Notes: generated from the sequence alone by a model not told the origin. 64,000 nucleotides of DNA from Epiperipatus broadwayi (GCA_028023455.1 JAQFVV010012394.1:20230353-20294352); one strand, 5' to 3'. Shown: positions 25,660-37,639, counted from the stretch's first letter. Translations and numbers: made by a program.

Positions 25660-25750
25660 GGTCGAGAGGTCAGCACGACTGCCTTGCACTAGCAGGCAGT
25701 TGCCCGGGTTGCAGATTTGTGTCTTGGCCGATGCTATGACACTTTAAAAA
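25652..25750 (+). mobile_element. tRNA-derived SINE, second copy
   Basis: The acceptor-like stem GCATTGG (25652-25658) pairs with CCGATGC (25728-25734), 7 of 7 with one wobble. It has the same box A (TGGTCGAGAGG) and the same tail, GATGCTATGACAC, followed by an A-run, as the minus-strand copy at 20002-20120. The T-arm is degenerate. The A-run is followed about 25 bases later by the truncated LINE. Confidence 0.7.
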
Positions 25751-25774
25751 AAAAAACTATTATTCTGTTTATTG

Positions 25775-27915
25775 TAGCCTCCGGCAACAGAAACATAACA
25801 GATCTTTACCCAGTGGCACTCATGCCTTTTATTAAAAAAGCAAAACCACTAAACGACATTAACAATATCCGGCCAATTTCCATGACTCCATTGCTTATCA
25901 AGATAATTGAATCAGTCATTAAAGATCAAATCCAAACTCAAATCCTTAGCCATATCTCGTCAAACCAATACGGGAAAAAGGGATCATCAACTTCGCATGC
26001 TATGTCCAATGTAACTGCACTATTCAATTACATCAGAGGACATCGTAAATCAAAACCTATTGCTGTCCAGCTGGATGTTGCGGCAGCATTTGATTCAGTC
26101 CAGATAAATATCCTCCTGGATATTCTGTTGGAATGCGACATTCCAGCCGGGATTGTTCAGATGATCAGCAATCTGCTCAACAACAGAGAGATTTTTCTCT
26201 CTCTTGATGGCAAGATTACACCAGGCTTCAAGCCATACAAGTCGATCCCTCAAGGATCTCCACTCAGTGCCCTTTTCTTCACAGCATACATCAACCCTCT
26301 TCTGATGGATATAGAAAAAAACCTCCCAGGAATTTTCCTTCCCTCTCTCAATAAAAACTTCAATGTATTTGCATATATAGATGACATCATGGTTGTTCTT
26401 CCCACCATTAAATACCTTCCCCATCTCATGAACATCTTAAACAGAAATACAGCGAAACTTGGCCTACAAATAAACTTTAACAAATCTTCCATCTGGAAGA
26501 TCATGTCTGGTAAACAAATTAACTCTCCCTTTTCTGCAAAACCCCAAAGATACCTAGGTTTCCCAATCTTCAAAACACCAACTGCAATGGCAAGAGAGAT
26601 TCAAGATGCAATCCTCCATTCAACTGAAGCCATCACCACGTCACTCTCTAGAGTATACCTTTCATTATATGGAAAGGTTGGCCTCCTCAACATGATCATA
26701 ATGCCAAAAATCTCATATTATCTTCCATTCGTAAAAATGTCTAAACAGTTTCAAAATAAAATCAACCGATTATGTACCAAACTTCTCTGGAGAGGAAGGA
26801 CAGTTGCTATTAGCTTGCGAGGCATCCAACGACCACGCAGGTTCAATGGACTGTCATTCCACTCAATACAAGCAATCATTTTACAGAAAACCCACAACAC
26901 TCTACATAATCTGATCATCTCATGTGGATACTCCAACATTATTAAAAAAATTACACCGACAGATCGTCCTCCGCCCTCTGCCAGTTCATGGATAGCCTCC
27001 CTAATAGACCACTTACAACTTTATAACCCAATAATGCCCTCTAACCTTAACAAAAAAAATCACCTTATGGGAAGCATACAATATAATCAACTATAATCAA
27101 CAACCCATTAAAACCAGCCTAAAAATAACCAACCAAAGACTCATTTCACACTTCAAAAGATGGAGTCTGGAACCCAAATTCCTTGACTTCATCATTAAAA
27201 TAAATCTTAATGCGCTTCCCACGAATTGGTTCCTTTATCACCGAAGAGGTTTTAACAGCATTGATCCTATATGTGGTCTGTGTGCTCGTGAAGATGAAAC
27301 CATAGACCATATTATACACCGGTGCCCAAGACTTAAAACACTGAAAGAGATAATTATAATTAATTCCAACATAAGACCTGATATGATTTTCTCACTTGAA
27401 AATGCCATTCATAATGGTTTTTTTTCAATAATAAGGCTTTCTACCTTTGTCCTTTATTCCATATGGATAGTGAGATGCAAAACTCTCATGGAATTACCCC
27501 CGCCACAAATCATACCATTGTTTTATCAAACGCTCAAAAAAATCAAGAAACGTGACCAGCTCCTGGCCTCCAGTAAAGTCTTTGATGACACCTGGTCTTT
27601 AACTGCTCTTTCATTTTCCTGATTATCAACTCCCACCTACCCAGCATTATAGAATAGGAAATTCTAAAAGAAAATATGCATGTTTATATTAAAAATGCTT
27701 ATTCCATTAAACAAGTATTTAGAATCTCATCACTATACCTAACCACATAAGAGTATAACAATTGTACTCTCATAACAAAATCTAGCCAGATGACAAATAG
27801 AACATTATACAATCATATTATTGTACAATTTATTCATTTATCTATCCTTTATTAGTATGTAATCACTATTTATTGTTAATAAAAATTTTTGTTGAAATGA
27901 AAATAAAAATATTTG
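25775..27915 (+). pseudogene. 5'-truncated non-LTR retrotransposon, reverse transcriptase part
   Basis: The frame is open from about 25775 to 27096 and carries the reverse transcriptase core in order: RPISMTPLLIKIIESVIKDQ, motif A LDVAAAFDSV, motif B PQGSPLSALFF and motif C FAYIDDIMVV. After an 8-base A-run at 27051-27058 the frame moves by one: the first frame stops at 27096 while the homologous C-terminus continues in another, through a CxxC-x8-H-x4-C knuckle (27272-27330) to the stop near 27622. One extra A explains this. The endonuclease and ORF1 are missing. The 3' end is about 27885-27915 (TTAATAAAAATTTTTG). The ATG at 25717 lies in the SINE and is not a real start. Related to the copy at 55.2-61.4 kb; the clade is uncertain. 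Confidence 0.85.
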
Positions 27916-28169
27916 AATGGTTTAATGCTCAGGAAGTCATATGACATTTAAGCATGGGATTCACAACTAAGCAACACTCCATAGAGTTTATTATTTAGGG
28001 CCTAGCTCTTGAAGCAAGGTTTAAAAAATGCACATTTTGAAATTGTTATAGTGACAAGGCTTATTCAAAATAGTATATTGAACAAAATTTGAATATAATA
28101 GGAAAAATGTGTACTAAATACTAATAAGTATATATATAATGCGTAATTTTAGTGCCTATTTTAATTCAT

Positions 28170-28235
28170 ATCCTAGGACTGGTGTCACACCCGTGAAACT
28201 AGCTCTTTTGCCACTCGACTCATGAACTTAATCTA
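28170..28235 (-). repeat. possible SINE fragment (pair of 13683-13760)
   Basis: Minus-strand reading gives GAGTCGAGTGGCAAAAGAGC (box A-like) and TTCACGGGTGTGACACCAG, similar to 13683-13760. Weak tRNA-like layout. Confidence 0.35.
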
Positions 28236-29261
28236 AAAGTTATTAATATTCCCATCACTACCTCTATATACAAATTTTTTTTCACATTTCTAAATTTCTT
28301 TTGAATTCTAGAATTTTCTATATATATATTTAGCATTCCAATATTATTATTTTTATATTTATTTGTCTTTAAATTATATAACAGTAAGCTAATTTTTCTC
28401 TTTAAATATTTTCCTATTCCCTAGTGGAATATTTGAGAACTAATTTAAAACTTGTAACTTAAATTTAATATAGATGGCTATATATAGTTATTTATATATA
28501 ATCCATGAACATGTAAAAAGTTAATTCGTTGGCAGAAATTATTAATTCAAGTTTTGCATTTACTGATTATAAATTGATTTTATTTTAAATTTCTCTGTAT
28601 AAATTTTTGCTTAGATTTTTAAACAATTGAATTATATTTTTAATTATTTATAGAAAAGACTATATAATAGTTTTTCATAGAGTTGAAGCAAATGACATTT
28701 CCATAATTAAATATTGCTTTAAAATTTAATTATTTTTTTTGATTACCATTTGCGTGCACTCATTAAAATCGTAAAAGAGAACTCACTTCTAGATGAATCA
28801 TTAATGAATTGGTATGAGATTTCTAAATAAATGAACACAATTTGATAATAGGAAGGAATGTAATATATATGGAAATTTTTATTTATGTTTATATTACGTA
28901 TTAATATTTAATTAAACTTCGAATTTAACTTCTTCCGAATATTACAGTGTGATCAGTTTAGAAGAGAAGAAATCAATAAGTTCAATTAAAGATTAATAGG
29001 CTTAAATTTACCTTTCTTAGTGACTTTGTTATTACTGTTATACATTAATGCACTGACCAAACAATGTATGCATGATACTATGTCCAAAATCCAATATTTG
29101 CCAATGATTAATTGGCTTACAATCTATTATGAAATTTAATGGGTCTTCCAATAATAATTTGGAGTACTGCAAAACAAGGAACTGTAAAAACATTTAGTAT
29201 AATATTCTAACACACACACACATATATATAGGTGGCTTTATATGTATTGTATTAATATATG

Positions 29262-29560
29262 ATAATAGTAAGGAAAGTAGTTTATTGTTTAAGGCTCGAA
29301 CGGGATCTTTAGCAATAAGAAAATATACATGTAAATGGTAAAATATGGGTGATTTAGTCTGTAAATTGTGTAAGGAAGGCATGGAAAATATTAGGCATCT
29401 GTTAATTGAATGTAAATGCTTGAAAGCAGAAAGGGTACAAATAATAAAGTTATGGAAGAATAAATATGAAAAAAGTGATTATACAGAAAGTGGATTATTG
29501 GTTTTTATGTTGGCTTTTGGGAAAAGATAAGAGGGATTTAGATATAAAGGTCATAGAGTT
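29262..29560 (+). pseudogene. LINE C-terminal fragment with zinc knuckle
   Basis: Translated from 29345 it reads MGDLVCKLCKEGMENIRHLL then IECKCLKAE: a CxxC-x8-H-x4-C knuckle typical of non-LTR retrotransposon C-termini. It is preceded in another reading by LFKARTGSLAIRKYT, the usual upstream wording, with one stop between them. Stop at 29530. The 3' part matches 17095-17450 and 35262-35470. A different LINE family from 25775. Confidence 0.7.
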
Positions 29561-30883
29561 GTGAAAATTATTACATGTATAGTCTGGTATCTAACATTAA
29601 ATAATTATTGAAAAATGTTTGTTGTTATGTCTCAGTACTTGCTTAAAATATAGTACTTAGTTTTGAAGGGAAGATTGCTGTTACAGTTACATAAAATTAT
29701 AATAATAATAAAAACATGCAAAGAGTTTATAATAATAAAATTGATAAATGTAAGTTACAACATGGACATTGATATATAAAGAATACGATTATGTACTATG
29801 ATGTATAACTAACAAAATTAATTATAAAATTTATTTTTGAAGTCTTCTTTAATATTTAGTTCAATATAAAAAAAATAAAGCTAACACACAGCCAATGTCT
29901 AGTTGGAGTTTACAAATTTGCAAGGGTGGGGGAAGGCTGATTCATTAGTTTTATTTATTTTGTTGCAAAAGTAAGATATAGGCTTAAACAAAATTGGTAG
30001 TGAAAAAACTATAATGTGAATGTAATAAAAGCATTTGAAAAAAATCCTCTCTGTTTATAGTTTATTTAAAACAAATGTAGGAGAATATGTGACTAACGTT
30101 TATGATCTTATATATATCTATAGTGTGTGGTGCACATGGGGAACATGGAATCATTATGGTAAATGTTTATCATACATAACAAAGACAAATTGTTAAGAGA
30201 TGCGTTAAGATTATTTTTATGAGAAAATCCAAATATTTTAGTTCAAAAACCAGTATTTGAACTTTTGAATGATTTTCTTGTTTAACGGTAAGAATGTCAA
30301 GGAAGGAATGATTTTTGGTGTGTTGACTTATGGAATTTAATAAGACTACAATGAATCTGTTATATGAGATGGTGAAATGTCCGTAGTCTAAACAAAGCAA
30401 AGGCATGGTGTATATGGGTAACCATGAGTGCTTGCTATAACCGAAGATACTTGCTTGGTTCAAATTCATTTTGGAAGCCATTGGCATATGTTCGCCATTA
30501 TGTTCAATTGCATGTGTGAAATCTGAGAATGTTCATCAAAAAATTGAAATGCAGAAGCAGCAGGAGACCGATTATTAAGAAGTGGAAATTGGCAGCCACA
30601 TACTTAGGTAAATAGTAATATAAACTTGGATTTTAAAATAAATTAAAACTCTAAGGCTAAAAAATATAATAACTTCTCACCTTATAATGACTTCTAAATG
30701 ATTCTGATATTGTTATCACAGAAATATGTTGAGTATTTTCAGTGTCCGCTCGAAATATGTGTATTAGTATTGCCTTCAATTTATAATCTAATAATAAATA
30801 AGTAATCATTTACGTGTGTTACATCACACTTGGATTGTTAGTATGCACTATGTTCTTATTTGTATTCATCATTTTTTTATTAG

Positions 30884-31005
30884 ATGCAGGCATTACTCAA
30901 AATATGGCCCACCCTTCCTCTAGAGCAGGCTCTAGAATTGCTTGATTATGCATATGCTGATCCAGCTGTTAGAAAGTTTGCAGTTACTTGCCTCAAAGAC
31001 ATCAG
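30884..31005 (+). CDS. PIK3CB-like: PI3K class IA catalytic subunit, exon e (helical domain)
   Basis: Forty codons plus two bases (phase 0 in, phase 2 out), acceptor TTTTTTTATTAG, donor GTGAGT. MQALLKIWPTLPLEQALELL then DYAYADPAVRKFAVTCLKDI closely matches p110-beta (LQALLQIWPKLP, ALELLDFNYPD, VGCL). These are the middle helices of the accessory domain. The leading ATG is an ordinary internal methionine. Confidence 0.96.
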
Positions 31006-31064
31006 GTGAGTTGTTTATGCCTTTTATATTTTTATTTATTAGTAAAGTTTGTAAACAACAACAA

Positions 31065-31853
31065 ATATAGGGGTTTAAACTCAGACTTTCAAGAACCTTT
31101 CAACTATCCACACTATCTCACATCACTGATACACATGATCACACACATGTAGAAAATATCAATAGTCACCAATATACGTATTTCATGCTGAACCAGCACT
31201 CATCAGTTGGTCCAGATTACCATCTCTAACACACATATATAATCACTTCTCAGTTATAGTAAGATAGCAAATTGTTATACTTTAATGGACAGGTTTCAAT
31301 CTTCTCCAACCTCCAACTCTTTAGCCATCCATACCATTGAAAATATGATGACGGAAAGCCCAAATTCCATGCTGATGCCAATATTGTTGTCATGCTCATG
31401 TTGACCTCAAGTCACTGATCTCTCATGTACAGGACTGTATCCATTTAAATAGATAGAAGAGGGATGGGCAAGATACGGTCCTGTACATGAGGGGTCAGAA
31501 TGACTTCAGTTCAACATGGGCATGACAACAATGTTGGTATCAGCATGGGATTTGGGCTTTCCATCATCAGATGTTCATTGGTATGGATGGCTGAAGAGTT
31601 GGAGGTTCGAGTAGATTGAAGACTGTCCATTAAAGTATGAAGATTTGCTATCTTAATATAAACTGAGTGCTGATTATATATATATGTGCAAGATGATAAT
31701 CTGGACCATCTGATGAGTGATGGTTCAGCACGAAATACGTTTATTGGTCATTATTGATCTTTTCTACATGTGTGTGATCATGGTATCAGTGATATGAGAT
31801 AGTGTGGATAGTTGAAAGGTGTTTGAAAGTCTTGAGTTCAAATCCTCTATATT
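31065..31853. repeat. foldback family D: long inverted repeat, arms about 375 bp
   Basis: The left arm (31065-31441) and right arm (31471-31853) are inverted copies around a spacer of about 30 bases. Examples: GTTTAAACTCAGACTTTCAA faces TTTGAAAGTCTTGAGTTCAA; AACCAGCACTCATCAGTTGG faces GATGAGTGATGGTTCAGCAC; CATGTACAGGACTGTATC faces GATACGGTCCTGTACATG. Arms differ by scattered changes and small indels. The outer ends hold a GAGTTCAAATCCTC box-B-like stretch, hinting at a tRNA-related sequence in the arm. Confidence 0.85.
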
Positions 31854-32159
31854 TAGAATTAGGCTCCAGGTATATGAAGAGTGCTTGTATTTCAAATATT
31901 ACAAAACTAAGATTGCGGTTTTTATTGACTTGATAAAAAAACAAAAAAAGCAAATTAGTTTTTAAAAAAATAATTAAAATACGTAATGCATCAAAATTAA
32001 ATGCAAATTTACATACTGCATATTTTTATGCATACAGTTGCCCCTTCCCCAAATACTAGCATCTGGGCATTTCATTTCAATTTGGAGCAGATATCAACAT
32101 TTATGAAAAATAAAGAATCGTATGTAATAAATGCATTTTAAACATACCTATGTCACATG

Positions 32160-32340
32160 ATAACAGTAAAGTCTTATATAAATCATGAATCTTCAATGTG
32201 TTGTCTAGGCAACCTCTGTGAGTCAAAAATGGATTTCTGCTCTAAGGTTTTAATATAGACAGTGAGTTGGCACAGGACTTTGACAGAGTGAGATTTTATA
32301 TATTTAAATAAACCTCATTAAACATGTTTCTTATCCAAGT
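32160..32340 (+). repeat. dispersed repeat family C, diverged copy
   Basis: Shares ATCTTCAATGTGTTGTCTAG, GCAACCTCTGTGAGTC and ATAAACCTCATTAAACATG with the other copies. A second partial start lies at 32755-32880, where AAACCATGAATCTTCA is duplicated in tandem. Confidence 0.5.
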
Positions 32341-34347
32341 AATAATGTACATATTTGTTTGCAAATATATATATTCAAGCTTTTATATAAAAAAAATTTA
32401 GGCTATTGGTTCTGATTGGGGAAATTCAGATGTTTAAACCCAGATCATCGTGAAGATCAGAGGTCTGTTCTGAGAGATACATATATAATGCCCGATATAT
32501 TTTTTCTGGTTGATAGCCTAGGAGATGATGTAATTCATATCAGAAACACTGAACTAATTTGATTGGCTTTATATATTTATATATATTAGCATTTTTATGG
32601 AGAGATTAATTCAGATGTACAAACCATGATTACAGTTCATAAGTCAGATCCAATAGAATCATTTTAATAAACTTATAAACAATGCCTACTTTTTAATTAA
32701 TAAATTAGCATTACATGCATTTGACATGCATTTTGAACACACATATGTTATATGATAACAATAAAAGCTTATATAAACCATGAATCTTCAATAAAAGTTT
32801 ATGTAAACCATGAATCTTCAGTATGTTGTCTAGATAACCTTTATAAGTTCATTCTGTTCTAAGATTTGTTAAATTGAATATTGGCTCTGACTTGTGTTTA
32901 TTATCATGATTCGTGCATTGGAATTACTCTCTCCATAAAAATGACATGTAATATTCTCAGTGCTATGCATTAGTAGTCACTGTTTATTTATGGGCATTAA
33001 ATTTACCAGAATTTATATCTATAGAAACACTGAAATGTAACAGGATTTTTTTTATGTTTCTTGATAAAATTTTGGCTTCAAGGTATAACCAGACAATCAA
33101 GAATATTCATGATGCGATATATTTTCTTCATCTTTTCACATGAAGATAATAAATAGCGTTAAATTCGAAAGCTTTCAGAATTATGACAATGAAAATCAGC
33201 TGATTCATAGATGCTACTGTACTTGGAAGATATATAAATATATTTTCGATTTAAAAATAAATATTAATTTTAAAATGAATAAATACAGTCATGATTTATA
33301 GTTATATATTGGACTATTTTCATCATGTAATTGAATTGTTAAATATATGTTTTTCAACTATCTTTAACTGTTAGTAAAAACACAAAGATTAGTATAGAAT
33401 ATAATGTTTCAATTAGTACTTTTCTCAGCATTTTTGTAAGCGTTGGTGAGCTGATCAGTGACAATTTAATGAGGATTGAATTAATAGAATTTGGATTTAC
33501 AAATTCAGTGTTCAAATGATGGCTTAAATGACTAGGATATTCTATCCAGGGTAACAACCAATAGAAATTCATGTACTTATATGTGACTATTGGCCTTTGA
33601 TAGAAAGCCTAGTTAAATAGAATTTCTCTTTATATTCAGTATTCATGAATCTAAACATCAGTACCTTATTTCCCCCTATTAGACTGTTTGGTCATTTCAG
33701 CAACACCTATAGAAAAGAGGAGAAATATACTATTTGAAACTTTGTTTTATTCTAGCATGCATATTACTATGAATAGATAAATGTGTTTGGAAGGGTTTAA
33801 ATAAAGTTTGAAATTTTCTAAAAATGTTCACCAATTCTATGAAATGATGGAAGTATTCTAATGCACATTGCAAGTAGAATGCGCCATCTTCATGGACTTT
33901 TTTCAAACAGTTAGTTTTTATGTATAATTTTTTTTTATATATTTACTAAGAGAATGGTATTTTCTTATGCTAAGATGGGTTCATAATTATGATGATATGG
34001 TTTTTTCAGTGAGAAAGAAAATAATTATAAAATAAAAACTCTGGGTTATGAAGATAATAACAGAACTTCATCTCTTTTAAATATATATATATAGTTTTGT
34101 CTTAACATAAAACTTGATTATATATCTATATATCAGTTTTTTTCTGAGTTGTAATATTTATAGAGTACAATTATTATATATCGCTTTGTGGTGCAAAGGT
34201 TAATTCATTTGTTTGCCATGGTCCACAATTATATTTTGTAAATTGTTCCAAAATCCAAGCATGCTTAGGATTATTTTTTTGTGGAAGATGATCTATAGCA
34301 AAGATAGTTATCACTTGGTTGGTAAATAGATGTGTTGCTACTTTATG

Positions 34348-34796
34348 TAAAAGGTGACACAAGCACTCTGGTTGCTCCGATGTGCCATTATTTTTGACCA
34401 GAGAATACACTCAGTGAATCAAAAGCTATTGGACCTAATTCATTCTCTCAAAACCAGAGATACCAAACTAGCCCCACCTCCATTCCTCACAGACACTTGG
34501 GCAATCCTCCAACTCCCATCTTCTCAGCCTCTGTCGTAGGACTCAATCATTCAAATGTTTTTGACCCATGCGGTGCTTGCTCAATGAAGACATGCATCTC
34601 AGACTGGCATGGACTACACACGGTTTCCCCTTTCCATTTCCCATTCCCTTTTCACATGTATCCATCCCCTCTTACCATGTTGCTTCTGAAATTTCAATTT
34701 ATCATATAATCACTCCCTTGTAAACCTTTTTCTAACTGTATTTGTATCTGTTTTTTTTTTTTTGATGAATAAACTTTCATCGCTGAGAAAAAAAAG
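34348..34796 (+). pseudogene. LINE 3' end (C-terminal tail and 3'UTR)
   Basis: Translated from 34354 it reads QALWLLRCAIIFDQRIHSVN and ends in FLTDTWAILQLPSSQPLS. This parallels the C-terminal tail of the LINE at 25775 (SIWIVRCKTLMELP ... FDDTWSLTALSFS). It is followed by a C-rich 3'UTR and a terminal GATGAATAAACTTTCATCGC plus A-run. The likely insertion 3' end is at about 34796. Confidence 0.6.
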
Positions 34797-34799
34797 AAT

Positions 34800-35250
34800 T
34801 AATCATCACATGATCACTATTTTCTATGCTTACACAAGCTGTTAGAACAGTAGTATAGGAAATAGCGATCATGTATGTTTTAGTGGTTTTATATCAATCC
34901 TGCCCATAGGATGATAGTGATTGGTTCTTAAAATCCAAAGACATCAAAATGTATAGATACTGAACTGGGTTCAGATCTATGTGACTATGCAAGAGAATGA
35001 GTTTGGATTGAAAACATTATTGTGATATCTATTATTAGTTAACTAGATAAAAAATGGCTCCTGGAGGGTTGCATTAGATCCTAAGATCTAGGTGCAGTGC
35101 TCTCAGATCCAATGCTCCTCACTGATGAAAACCACAAGCTACAAACTAGTCTGAGGATATTGAATCAGTAGGCACTAGATAGGAATTTTCTGCACAAATC
35201 TTCTTGTATCAATTGATTACTTAGGTTTACACTAGGTGGCATTAATATAT
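34800..35250 (-). mobile_element. foldback family A, half copy (reverse orientation)
   Basis: Contains in reverse order the family A strings: GAGGGTTGCATTAGATCCTA, GATCTAGGTGCAGTGCTCTC, CACTGATGAAAACCACAAGC, GTAGGCACTAGATAGG. At its left edge a hairpin pairs about 34803-34835 with 34850-34880 (ATCACATGATCACTATTT against GAAATAGCGATCATGTATG). Confidence 0.7.
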
Positions 35251-35261
35251 GGAGAATATGC

Positions 35262-35470
35262 TATGCTGGGTTTGCGAAAAGATAAGGGGGATTTAGATTT
35301 AAAGGCCATAGAGTTGACAAAGATTATGTTGTGGAAATGGGATGGGGCAAAATATGGGAAGACTTAGAGTGGGGAATGGAAAATAAAGTGGCTAACAGGT
35401 TTATCTGGGCATAGTTGCTGAGATATTCTTGACTTCGTTTAAGGAGAAGCCAAATACATCACATCACATA
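35262..35470 (+). mobile_element. LINE 3' fragment (17095 family)
   Basis: GCTATGCTGGGTTTGCGAAA then AGATAAGGGGGATTTAGATT, GTGGAAATGGGATGGGGC and TTTATCTGGGCATAGTTGCT align collinearly with 17200-17400. Non-coding remnant abutting the family A foldback. Confidence 0.6.
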
Positions 35471-36171
35471 ATGTTTTAAGAATGAATCATTCATTAAAAC
35501 ATGCAAAAAAAAAAACCCCAAGTAACTAGCATCCTGTGTGATAATTTCATACATGAAATATTATACAACTGCATTGTAACGAATGACTCTGAAAAAACAT
35601 TACAAGTAAAATGTTCACATAAAACTAAGTTTATGTCTCGGTTTAATCTTCTATAAACTATTTTTAAAATATGTATGCCATCTTACCTGATGTATCTCAT
35701 ATAAACCATTTGCAGATAACAGGCAAAAAATACTAGGGTACAATGTACAGTTTTATTATTAAAAGAAAATGAAATAAATTTATTCGTCTGTTAAATTCAT
35801 TCTTCTGTTATATTTAAATAATATAAAGAGAGGGAAAATCTAGTGATAAAAAAATGCAAAATTTTTTGAATGAATGTGAAAGAAAAAGTAATAAATTGAC
35901 TCCTCCCTTCTCCCTCATAACTAATTGCATTTGATATATATATAATTATATATCCCAATGACTAAAGGCTATGTTTCTGAATACTACTCCAAATGGCTTT
36001 TAAAGTAATTTTTAGAATAAACTATTGACTACTTAAGTTTTCAATAGATGGCTCTGAATAGAATTGTTCTAAAAAAACATGATTTTTTTAAAAAAAAAAT
36101 TACAGATATTTGTATCTTCAAAATTTTTTAGTAAGCAATACCTTAGAGAAATATAAGAGTATATACAGAGA

Positions 36172-36720
36172 CTAAACTCTATACAGTAGTGCCACTCAGT
36201 GCAGGCCACAGTAATCAATGGATGCAAGAACATTTGTGCACAAAATCCCTATCTAGTGCCTACTCATCCAATATCCCCAGATTAGTTTCTAGCTTGTCGC
36301 TTTCATCAGTGAAGAGCCTTGGATCTGAGTGCACTGTGCCTAGATCCTCCAGCAGCCACCTTTTACCATATTAGCTAACTATAAAGCTTCAAGTCCAAAA
36401 TGAAAACACAAACATTATTGTGTTTCATTTTGGACTCAAAGTTTTATAGTTAGCTAATAAAGTAAAAGGTGGCTGCTAGAGGGTTGCATTAGACCCTAAG
36501 ATCTAGATGCCATTTTAGCTACTCCCTGATGAAAGCCACAAGCTAGAAACAAGTCTGGGAATATTGGATGAGTAGGCACTAGATAGAGATTTTATGCACA
36601 AACTTTCTGGTATTGATTACTCTGGCTTGTACTGAGTGGCATTACTGTACGGAGCTTTTATCCTCTGTGTAAACAGCTTGTGTAAGCATAAAGAATGATG
36701 ATTATGTGATATTTAGTTGT
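36172..36720. mobile_element. foldback family A, complete palindromic copy
   Basis: Left arm (about 36178-36411) and right arm (about 36419-36655) form an inverted repeat of about 235 bp with a loop under 10 bases centred near 36415. Examples: GAAACACAATA facing reversed at the centre, TATAGTTAGCTAATAAAG facing TAGCTAACTATAAAG, AGTAGGCACTAGATAGAGAT facing ATCCCTATCTAGTGCCTACT. A shorter family A end follows at 36655-36720. The arms have diverged by point changes and one deletion of about 15 bases. Confidence 0.85.
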
Positions 36721-36995
36721 TTAATAACAGAGTATATGCATAAACATATGAAAGATATACTTTAAATTTGTAAAGTTAATAAAATGTGCCTAGGGTACTT
36801 TTGACTAATTAACTGTACTAGTCATAGTCGTAGCATTGATTGGTCAAAAGAAAACTGGGATTTATATTATAAAATATAACAGATATTTGATGTTGTACTT
36901 TTGAAAATGTTTCAGGCATAATTATTTACTGATTCTGCTTCGTCTTAAGAAATTATTAGTTTCTTACTATTTTAAGTTTAATTTTTTTTTTTTAA

Positions 36996-37232
<237 letters not shown>

Positions 37233-37479
37233 TAAATAAAAAATATTTTTATTGACTGTATAAATTAGTTACTTGGGAGTCATGTGACATTTGAACATAA
37301 GAAGTAATAGATAAATTTTCATCCAGTATCTTTCAGTCTTGATTCCATGGCACTGCCACTGTATTAAACTATACTGATGTATTCTACTTGTTTATTTTTG
37401 CTCTAAAAAAAAAAATTCGTTTGATTATTGTTTAACGTTTTGTGTATTTTTTATTATAGTCTACGTGTTTTACTGTAGT

Positions 37480-37560
37480 TAATGGTAGACTAACAGACTC
37501 TGAAGCTGAAGTCCAAGGATTGCATCCAACTCTGTGACTTCTAATGTTCAAATGTCATTG
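37480..37560 (+). repeat. possible tRNA-Gln-like SINE fragment
   Basis: The stretch TGGTAGACTAACAGACTCTG then AAGTCCAAGGATTGCATCCA resembles the D and anticodon arms of a tRNA-Gln-type sequence. A diverged relative lies at 16040-16140 (GGACTTCAGAGTCCATGGAT). No closed acceptor stem. Tentative. Confidence 0.35.
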
Positions 37561-37639
37561 GTTTCTTAAACAATATGTCAAAATTTTAGACATCATTTTT
37601 TCATATATATTGTAATAATTAATCAAATTGTACTCAGGA

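Larger units (their letters stand above)
16597..30883. other. intron (14.3 kb) after exon d
   Basis: Donor GTAAGT at 16597, acceptor TTTTTTTATTAG ending 30883. It holds LINE tails (17095-17450; 29262-29560), a family C repeat (18010-18226), a direct repeat (18318-18832), two SINEs (20002-20120, 25652-25750), a family D foldback arm (22340-22620), a tandem duplication (25283-25659) and a truncated LINE (25775-27915). The stretches 20130-22330 and 22630-25100 are AT-rich, with a C-run at 23271-23278 and nothing else identified. Confidence 0.85.

Noticed and set aside
25717-25775. ATG at 25717 as start of the reverse transcriptase protein
   Set aside because: It lies in the SINE and its A-run; homology to the other LINE copy begins only at about 25775. 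The element is 5'-truncated.
26095-26939. Minus-strand frames opposite the LINE reverse transcriptase
   Set aside because: Shadows of the + strand coding frame; no independent similarity.
29194-29382. Minus-strand 62-codon frame
   Set aside because: Overlaps the LINE C-terminal fragment in the other orientation and starts in a TA/CA microsatellite.
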